This document shows positions 58,969 through 64,000 of a stretch of DNA of 64,000 bases, piece by piece. Origin of the DNA: MH13 sp042140245 (GTDB lineage Bacteria; Pseudomonadota; Alphaproteobacteria; Rhizobiales; MH13); the NCBI RefSeq assembly GCF_042140245.1, contig NZ_CP159483.1:1488001-1552000 (forward strand), written 5' to 3'. Made by a program: the position numbers and the translations under genes. Position 1 is the stretch's first letter. The number at the start of each line of letters is the position of its first letter. The notes beneath the pieces were generated by a model. The model worked only from the letters and a program-made list of their open reading frames with translations. It ran no database searches and was not told the DNA's origin.

Positions 58969-60063
58969 ATGTCACGGGACTATTCCTCCTTCCTTCCGCA
59001 GGCTGAAACGCACCGCGGCGCTAATACTTCTTTGTCCGCCCTTGCCGCCTTAGGGTGGCAGCCGTTTTTTGCTCAACAAACCAGTGTCGAGGATCTGGCA
59101 GAGATGCCACAGGTTCGCGTTATCGAGGTGCATCGCAACGCGCTGCATGTTCTTGGCGATGGCATCGATACGAGTATCCCGCCACGTGCTGATGCGACCG
59201 TTGGTGATTGGCTGCTGCTTGATCAAACGCGTCCACAGTCGAGCCGTCTCCTAGAGCGCAAAAGTCTGATGAAGCGACGCGCGCCTGGGACGGATCGACA
59301 GATACAGTTGATCGCCGCCAACATCGAAACGGCGTTCATCGTTTCCTCCTGCAATCAAGATTTAAAACTTGCCCGTTTGGAGCGCTACATCGCCGTGGCC
59401 CTGGAAGCAGGGATCACGCCGGTCGTCGTTTTAACCAAAGCGGATCAGACGTCTGATGTTCAAGCCTATATCGACAAAGCGTCGTCGATTTCTCATCTGG
59501 CCAGTGTCGTCACGTTGGATGCGCGCGGTGATGAGCCACGGCAGAAGCTGGCTGATTGGTGCAAACCTGGGCAGACTGTGGCGTTTCTTGGCACGTCAGG
59601 TGTCGGCAAATCGACGCTGACCAATGCGCTTTCGGGCACGCAAGCGATCGCCACTCAAGCCATTCGCCAAGACGATGCCAAAGGCCGGCACACCACCACG
59701 CGGCGGCAATTGCACCAGGTACCGGGTGGCTGTGTGGTGCTCGATACGCCAGGCATGCGTGAGCTGCAACTGACCGAGGCGGAGTCAGGGATTGAGGATG
59801 TCTTTGCCGATATCGTCGATCTCGCACGTCAGTGCCGGTTCAAGGATTGTCGGCATGAGGGTGAGCCGGAATGCGCGGTGCAAGAGGCTATTGAATCCGG
59901 TGATTTGGATCCGGCGCGGCTTGGCCGCTGGCGCAAACTATCGGCAGAAGAGGCCTTTAACTCAGCGAGTTTGGCCGAACGGCGCACCAAGGACAAAGCG
60001 TTCGGCAAGATGGTTCGCCGCATCACCAAAGACCATGACAAAAGGCGCGGCCCCGGAGGTTAG
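58969..60063 (+). CDS. rsgA: Ribosome small-subunit-dependent GTPase A
   Basis: A 364-residue circularly permuted GTPase that helps mature the 30S subunit. The order is the OB-fold (VIEVHRNALHVLGDG), G4 (VVLTKADQ), G1 GTSGVGKST near residue 208, a G2-like region (KGRHTTTRRQLH) and G3 DTPGMREL, then a zinc knuckle with cysteines in CRFKDCRHEGEPEC. A C-terminal basic tail (FGKMVRRITKDHDKRR) contacts rRNA. The ATG at 58969 is used; the ribosome site is weak. It is a single-gene unit. Confidence 0.94.
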   Translation: MSRDYSSFLPQAETHRGANTSLSALAALGWQPFFAQQTSVEDLAEMPQVRVIEVHRNALHVLGDGIDTSIPPRADATVGDWLLLDQTRPQSSRLLERKSLMKRRAPGTDRQIQLIAANIETAFIVSSCNQDLKLARLERYIAVALEAGITPVVVLTKADQTSDVQAYIDKASSISHLASVVTLDARGDEPRQKLADWCKPGQTVAFLGTSGVGKSTLTNALSGTQAIATQAIRQDDAKGRHTTTRRQLHQVPGGCVVLDTPGMRELQLTEAESGIEDVFADIVDLARQCRFKDCRHEGEPECAVQEAIESGDLDPARLGRWRKLSAEEAFNSASLAERRTKDKAFGKMVRRITKDHDKRRGPGG

Positions 60064-60150
60064 AGCTTACCAGTTGCCTTACTGCAGGGCGCAGCTTTGG
60101 GTTGTTATCCAAGTGCTGTGTCCTGCGTTCTTCTCGGTGCTTGGACCCTC

Positions 60151-60630
60151 TCACGGTTGGCCATAGCCTGCTTGGCGTTGAAAGGCGTCACCACCCAAGC
60201 CTGTTTCATCAAGGTAAAGCACCTTGTAGTCGCGTCGTGTGAACTGCCAACCCTCTGGCCCACGCATGACTTGATCCTCGTAGACGGCCAGATTGTAATT
60301 GGCCGTGCCATCTTTGGCACGTGCGATCTCGTTGACATAGCACCGTCCTGAAGCGCGATCGCCGTCGATGGTGTAGACCCGCGCGGCGGGCATCTGGATG
60401 AAGAACTCCCACCGTGTTTGCAAAAGGCCGATAAAGGCCTGTGTGATGGTCTCACGCCCGTCGAACTGTTGATCGATAGGTGGGCCAATGGTCCACACGG
60501 CATCGTCTGTCCAAAGGACCGCGAAATCGTCGCCGTTCACGCTGTTTGCGGCATCGGCAAACCTGTCGGAAAGAGCACGAATGGCGGCTTCGTCGAGGTG
60601 TTGGGGTCTTGGATTTTGATCTGGCATCAT
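60151..60630 (-). CDS. NTF2-like (SnoaL) domain protein
   Basis: A 159-residue protein with the SnoaL-like nuclear transport factor 2 fold, seen in FADAANSVNGDDFAVLWTDDAVW, GRETITQAFIGLL and ASGRCYVNEIARA, with a closing tail LYLDETGLGGDAFQ. Such proteins bind small hydrophobic ligands or act as isomerases; nothing here identifies the ligand. It starts six bases after the Dps gene stop, so it is probably translated with it. Confidence 0.75.
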   Translation of the reverse strand: MMPDQNPRPQHLDEAAIRALSDRFADAANSVNGDDFAVLWTDDAVWTIGPPIDQQFDGRETITQAFIGLLQTRWEFFIQMPAARVYTIDGDRASGRCYVNEIARAKDGTANYNLAVYEDQVMRGPEGWQFTRRDYKVLYLDETGLGGDAFQRQAGYGQP

Positions 60631-60636
60631 GTCTCC

Positions 60637-61104
60637 TCAAGTTGCTTGATGAGACATAAGAAACCATCTGGCTTTGTCGACCGAACGAGAGGCCTCGGTG
60701 AGCACATCTGACGTTGTTGGATCGCCGGCATCGGCGGTTTCATTGATCAGTGGAACGAGTTTGGCTGAAAGGTCTGAGTAGCGTTCGATCAGCCCAGCTA
60801 GCAGATCACTTTGAGACTGCAATTCGGCATTGAGTGTGGCAAGCGTGCGGTGGCTGGCGGTTTCGTCAATCGTTCCGCGGGCCAAACCGCCAAGGGCGAC
60901 AAGCCGCTCTGCAACGGTATCGGACAGGTCCGTCAAATCATCCACAAGCCGGTCGAACAACTCGTGCAACTGAAAAAAGTCTGAGCCTTTTACGTTCCAA
61001 TGGGCATGCTTGGTATCGGCGACAAGGGCTAGACAGTCGGACAGTGTTGTCTGAAGTGCGGTCATTGAAACGGTGGGTACGTTCGCTGGTGCACGTGTGG
61101 TCAT
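60637..61104 (-). CDS. dps: Dps-family DNA-protection ferritin
   Basis: A 155-residue ferritin-like protein that stores iron and shields DNA during oxidative stress. The ferroxidase site is in LVADTKHAHWNVKG (His) and FDRLVDDLTDLSDTVAERLV (Asp and Glu), as in Dps dimers. The ATG at 61104 has a strong AAGAGAG site; a longer opening at 61170 is less likely because it overlaps the membrane-protein end. It is in a minus-strand row with a membrane protein upstream and an NTF2-like protein downstream. No OxyR or Fur site is clear. Confidence 0.9.
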   Translation of the reverse strand: MTTRAPANVPTVSMTALQTTLSDCLALVADTKHAHWNVKGSDFFQLHELFDRLVDDLTDLSDTVAERLVALGGLARGTIDETASHRTLATLNAELQSQSDLLAGLIERYSDLSAKLVPLINETADAGDPTTSDVLTEASRSVDKARWFLMSHQAT

Positions 61105-61130
61105 CTCTGTGCTCTCTTTTTTGGATGCGA

Positions 61131-61664
61131 TTAAAGGGCACGCAAGCTTTCGGCGTTTCGCCAAAGCCAACGACCAGGGAAGAACGCCACCACAACGCCG
61201 AAGGCCGCCATCATGATCGACATGAGGAGAGGAATATCCATAGCGCTACCGATGATGAACGAGGAGTAGGCAAAGTAGAGGCCAATGCCGACGAATGCAG
61301 CCATGCCCAGGTAGGAGGTTGCGCGAAGGATCCAGGCATAGGTGGAGTCATTCTTGGCCAACTTCAGCGCAGCAAAAAGAACCGAACCACCAACGATCAG
61401 TTTCAAGGCGGCAAAGGCGAGCGAAAACTGGATGTTGGCAAATACACCAGCGAACAGGTTGGTCACCTCGTCTGGCATCTGGCCGTTGCCCATATAGTTT
61501 GCCATTGGCGCAAGCATTTGCTCAGGCGGGATGTCGCGCAAAAATGATGCAACGATGGGCTGAAACACCGATGCGGCCAGCAGCACTGATCCTATGATTG
61601 TCCAGTAACGGGCCAGTCGTGAGGCGGGGATGAGAGGTTGGGAGTCGAGGGCAAAAACAGCCAT
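61131..61664 (-). CDS. Unknown four-helix membrane protein
   Basis: I do not recognise this 177-residue protein. It has about four hydrophobic helices: YWTIIGSVLLAASVFQPIVA, FSLAFAALKLIVGGSVLFAA, YLGMAAFVGIGLYFAYSSFI and IPLLMSIMMAAFGVVVAFF. The loop between the first two contains acidic residues (DIPPEQM). It starts 121 bases after the AraC-type regulator and ends 26 bases before the Dps start, so it may share a stress-related transcript. No function is proposed. Confidence 0.7.
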   Translation of the reverse strand: MAVFALDSQPLIPASRLARYWTIIGSVLLAASVFQPIVASFLRDIPPEQMLAPMANYMGNGQMPDEVTNLFAGVFANIQFSLAFAALKLIVGGSVLFAALKLAKNDSTYAWILRATSYLGMAAFVGIGLYFAYSSFIIGSAMDIPLLMSIMMAAFGVVVAFFPGRWLWRNAESLRAL

Positions 61665-61785
61665 GGTCTTTTCTTTCCAGTGGGCAAAAGGGGGAAGCGC
61701 GAGGTGCGCGCCTCAAAATTTAGGACCCTGGAAAGAGGCTGGCTTTCAGATTCTTGCTTTTTTTGTTCGCGGTCTGGGATTTGGA

Positions 61786-62688
61786 CTAATGGCGCGCCGC
61801 TTGACGTACATCTGTCGGCGTAACATTGAGCCGACTGCGGAACGTGTGTGCCATGTGTGCTTGAGACACAAAACCGCATGCTAGGGCAATCTGGCTGAGC
61901 GGTTGTGAGCTGCTGAGCATCTCCTGGCAGGCTTTGCCAATGCGCATATCGATCAGAAATTGATGGGGGCTTTGGCCTGTGGTGGCTTTGAAAGCACGTG
62001 AAAAGTAAAATGGTGACAGGCCTATATTGCTGGCTACTCTTTCAAGCCCGCCGCGATCTGTAACCTCATGCGCCAGCGCTTCCAGCGCTCGAGAGAGTTC
62101 GCGTGATGTCAGGCGGCGTTCGCGTTTGGCATCGGGCTGCATTCTGTCACTATCAACCTGTTGCAGAACTTCTGCGCACAATGACTGGACGATCTGATCG
62201 CGTCCGAAACAGCCTGGACCAGTTGGCTTCATCAGAGAGTGAAAGAGGGCACGTACAACAGCGCGTAGTTTGGGGTTGTACGAGCCATTGAAGGCTGGTG
62301 GTTCGGTACGGTCTGGATCGCCGCGCAGAAGATCAGCTTTGGCACGTGCCATGGCTCTGTCGGGCACCATGAACATGACCAACATTACATCGCCTTCAAA
62401 ACGAAGGTTACCAGGATTGGCGTTAGGGCAATAGAACACGCCACCGGGTCTATAGTCACAAAGCGCTGACCCGATGCGATGATCGTAGGCGTTCATCGCT
62501 TTGTGATGTCCCGCCAAGCAGTACTCAATAAGATGAAACTGGCTTCCAAAAGCGGTATACTCAGCATTTCCCATGCGTGTGGTAAGCATGCTGGTTTCGT
62601 TTTTGCAGTCTGGTCCAAATGTGGTGGTGTCAAACCCATCGCTGCGAAATAGGGACACAAGTTCGCACTTGGTGAACAATTTTGACAT
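61786..62688 (-). CDS. AraC-family transcriptional regulator
   Basis: A 300-residue regulator. The C-terminal AraC/XylS domain has two HTH motifs: LERVASNIGLSPFYFSRAFK and LSQIALACGFVSQAHMAHTF, separated by the linker helix. The N-terminal region of about 190 residues has no clear match, with a cysteine-containing stretch (SALCDYRPGGVFYC). It may be the regulator of the membrane protein/Dps/NTF2 genes that follow on the same strand. A gap of 178 bases separates it from the TctA-type gene. Confidence 0.87.
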   Translation of the reverse strand: MSKLFTKCELVSLFRSDGFDTTTFGPDCKNETSMLTTRMGNAEYTAFGSQFHLIEYCLAGHHKAMNAYDHRIGSALCDYRPGGVFYCPNANPGNLRFEGDVMLVMFMVPDRAMARAKADLLRGDPDRTEPPAFNGSYNPKLRAVVRALFHSLMKPTGPGCFGRDQIVQSLCAEVLQQVDSDRMQPDAKRERRLTSRELSRALEALAHEVTDRGGLERVASNIGLSPFYFSRAFKATTGQSPHQFLIDMRIGKACQEMLSSSQPLSQIALACGFVSQAHMAHTFRSRLNVTPTDVRQAARH

Positions 62689-62866
62689 GGTGACTTAACG
62701 CACTGTTGTTAAAGCACTTCTCCCTCAAGAAATGGAAGTATCTCTAACATCGTCAACCCCTCCGTTTGAGGCTGATTGCTTTGTTTATTTCAGTGGGCAA
62801 AGCGAGCATATGGAGCATCGCTTTTTTGGCCTTGATTGATCCCGCGGCGGCGCAGGCTCTTCCTAA

Positions 62867-64000
62867 TCAACCGCCTTCGCCGACATTGCCGTACACCTTG
62901 TCCTTCATCTTGGCGATGTAGGGCGTGAGGATCGGGACGAACAAGATCAGGATCGCGATGGCGAGGATGGATGCCGTGAGCGGACGCTCCCACAGGAACG
63001 ACCAGCTGTCATCGGAGATGATCAGCGCGCGGCGCAAATTCTCTTCCATCATACCGCCCAGAATGAACCCGAGCAGCATCGGCGCCATAGGGAAGTCCAG
63101 CAATCGCAGCACCAGCGCGATGATGGCAAAAAGCACCATGAGATGGATGTCGAAGGTATTGAACGAGACGAAGTAGACGCCGATCAGTGAGAAAAAGAGG
63201 ATGTACGGCACGAGCACGGCAGACGGTAAGGCGAGCACGCGCGCGATGTAGGGGATCAGCGGCAGGTTCAGCACCAACAGCACGATATTGCCGATATACA
63301 TGGAGATGATCACCGACCAGAACACTTCCGGGTTGTCGATGAAAAGGCGGGGGCCGGGCTGGATGCCGTAGGAAAGCAGAGCGCCGAGCATGATCGCCGT
63401 GGTGCCAGACCCTGGGATGCCGAGCGTTAGCAGCGGCACGAAGGAGCCCGAACAGGCAGCGTTGTTGGCGGTTTCCGGCGCGGCAAGGCCGCGGATCGAT
63501 CCCTTGCCAAACTCTTTGCCCTTTTTCGGCCCAGCCAAGCGTTGCTCAACGCCATAGGCTAAGAAGGAGGCAATGGTGGCGCCTGCGCCGGGCAGAACGC
63601 CAATGAAGAAGCCGAGGACTGAAGAGCGCCCAACCACGGGGGCGATCTCCTTCACCTCGTCTTTTTTCAATTTCATGGAGCCGAGGTTTTTCTGCGCCTC
63701 CAGCTCTTTGGCCTGATCTGCAGCCGATTTCGGACGCAAAACGGCCATCAACGCTTCGGAGAGTGCAAAAGTTGCCATCGCTAGAAGCAGGAAGGATATG
63801 CCGTCGATGAGATCGAGCATGCCAAGCGTGAATCGTGGCACACCTTGGGCTTGATCCGTGCCGACGGTGGAAAGCATCAAGCCCAAAATGGTCATCAACA
63901 GGGCTTTGACCAGATTGCCTTTGCCGGCAAAGGCCGCGACGGCCGTCAGGCCCAGAACCATAAGGGCGAAATAGTCAGTCGACTGGAACGAAAGTGAGAC
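62867..64000 (-). CDS. Tripartite tricarboxylate transporter permease (TctA), truncated by the window
   Basis: The C-terminal 378 codons of a large TctA-type permease; the start lies beyond 64000. The open frame continues to the edge (YFALMVLGLTAVAAFAGKG), so the first codon visible is not the true start. Conserved parts are VLPGAGATIASFLAYGVEQR, AAPETANNAACSGSFVPLLT (with GIPGSGTTAIMLGALLSYG) and IISMYIGNIVLLVLNLPLIP. It imports tricarboxylates or similar acids with TctC and TctB. The matching TctB/TctC genes are not in the window. It ends after a run DKVYGNVGEGG. Confidence 0.92.
   Translation of the reverse strand, partial: VSLSFQSTDYFALMVLGLTAVAAFAGKGNLVKALLMTILGLMLSTVGTDQAQGVPRFTLGMLDLIDGISFLLLAMATFALSEALMAVLRPKSAADQAKELEAQKNLGSMKLKKDEVKEIAPVVGRSSVLGFFIGVLPGAGATIASFLAYGVEQRLAGPKKGKEFGKGSIRGLAAPETANNAACSGSFVPLLTLGIPGSGTTAIMLGALLSYGIQPGPRLFIDNPEVFWSVIISMYIGNIVLLVLNLPLIPYIARVLALPSAVLVPYILFFSLIGVYFVSFNTFDIHLMVLFAIIALVLRLLDFPMAPMLLGFILGGMMEENLRRALIISDDSWSFLWERPLTASILAIAILILFVPILTPYIAKMKDKVYGNVGEGG

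Noticed and set aside
1..64000. CRISPR arrays, prophage or insertion sequences
   Set aside because: No regularly spaced direct repeats, no transposase or integrase motif, and no phage structural gene were seen.

Overview
The window comes from an alphaproteobacterium, most likely a marine or soil member of the Hyphomicrobiales (rhizobial side). The reasons are a mesaconyl-CoA hydratase of the ethylmalonyl-CoA pathway, an aapJQMP general amino acid transporter, a ChvE-GguAB sugar uptake system with a divergent GbpR-type LysR regulator, TAXI-TRAP and TctA-type transporters, and the moderately GC-rich, tightly packed gene order. The assignment is inferred from gene content only; there is no rRNA, tRNA, CRISPR array, prophage or insertion sequence that I can support. 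About 55 protein genes fill nearly all of the 64 kb, with only two gene-free stretches clearly over 300 bases (20252-20571 and 55111-55601) and one just over (19216-19528).

Layout. 1-4361: the 5' end of a DUF938 methyltransferase gene, mesaconyl-CoA hydratase, ispG (isoprenoids) with a repeat-derived tail, a glutathionyl-hydroquinone-reductase-like enzyme, and endonuclease III. 4477-6788: 3-hydroxybutyrate dehydrogenase, a patatin-like lipase and a YjbR protein. 6788-9356: modABC molybdate uptake. 9353-14692: a glycerate 2-kinase with a ferric-type ABC importer whose binding protein lacks the iron-binding tyrosine pair. 14769-19215: aapJQMP. 19529-22736: an SDR protein, a small secreted protein under a CRP-like box, and a 14-helix MFS pump. 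22766-30530: a DctB/DctD-like two-component pair followed by a TAXI-TRAP transporter and a YdjC-type deacetylase. 30611-32576: an EamA transporter followed by two paralogous half-size permeases. 32573-35259: aminotransferase, EamA exporter, MarR regulator. 35415-43819: creatininase-family hydrolase and a complete dipeptide-type ABC importer with two tandem binding proteins. 43816-46435: an apparently domain-swapped photolyase-like protein, a DCC thiol oxidoreductase and a renalase-like FAD enzyme. 46481-55110: ChvE-GguAB with GbpR, plus three enzymes of the oxidative (non-phosphorylating) L-arabinose pathway. 55602-64000: EamA transporter, a TadG-like vWA protein, a DUF2161 nuclease-fold protein, RsgA, NTF2-like protein, Dps, a small membrane protein, an AraC-type regulator and a truncated TctA permease.

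Functionally this is a scavenging heterotroph: roughly half of the window is solute uptake (four ABC families for organic solutes, one for molybdate, one TRAP, one tripartite tricarboxylate system) linked to specific catabolism. The best coherent unit is the arabinose/galactose module, where ChvE captures the sugar, GguAB import it, GbpR probably senses it, and AraA/AraC/AraD take L-arabinose towards 2-ketoglutarate semialdehyde; the lactonase and the final dehydrogenase are not in the window. The most unusual features are the split, duplicated permease at 31510-32576, the permuted photolyase-like protein at 43816-45009, the possible one-base shift in a hexa-C run at the start of gguA, and the glycerate kinase/ferric-type transporter operon of unknown substrate.
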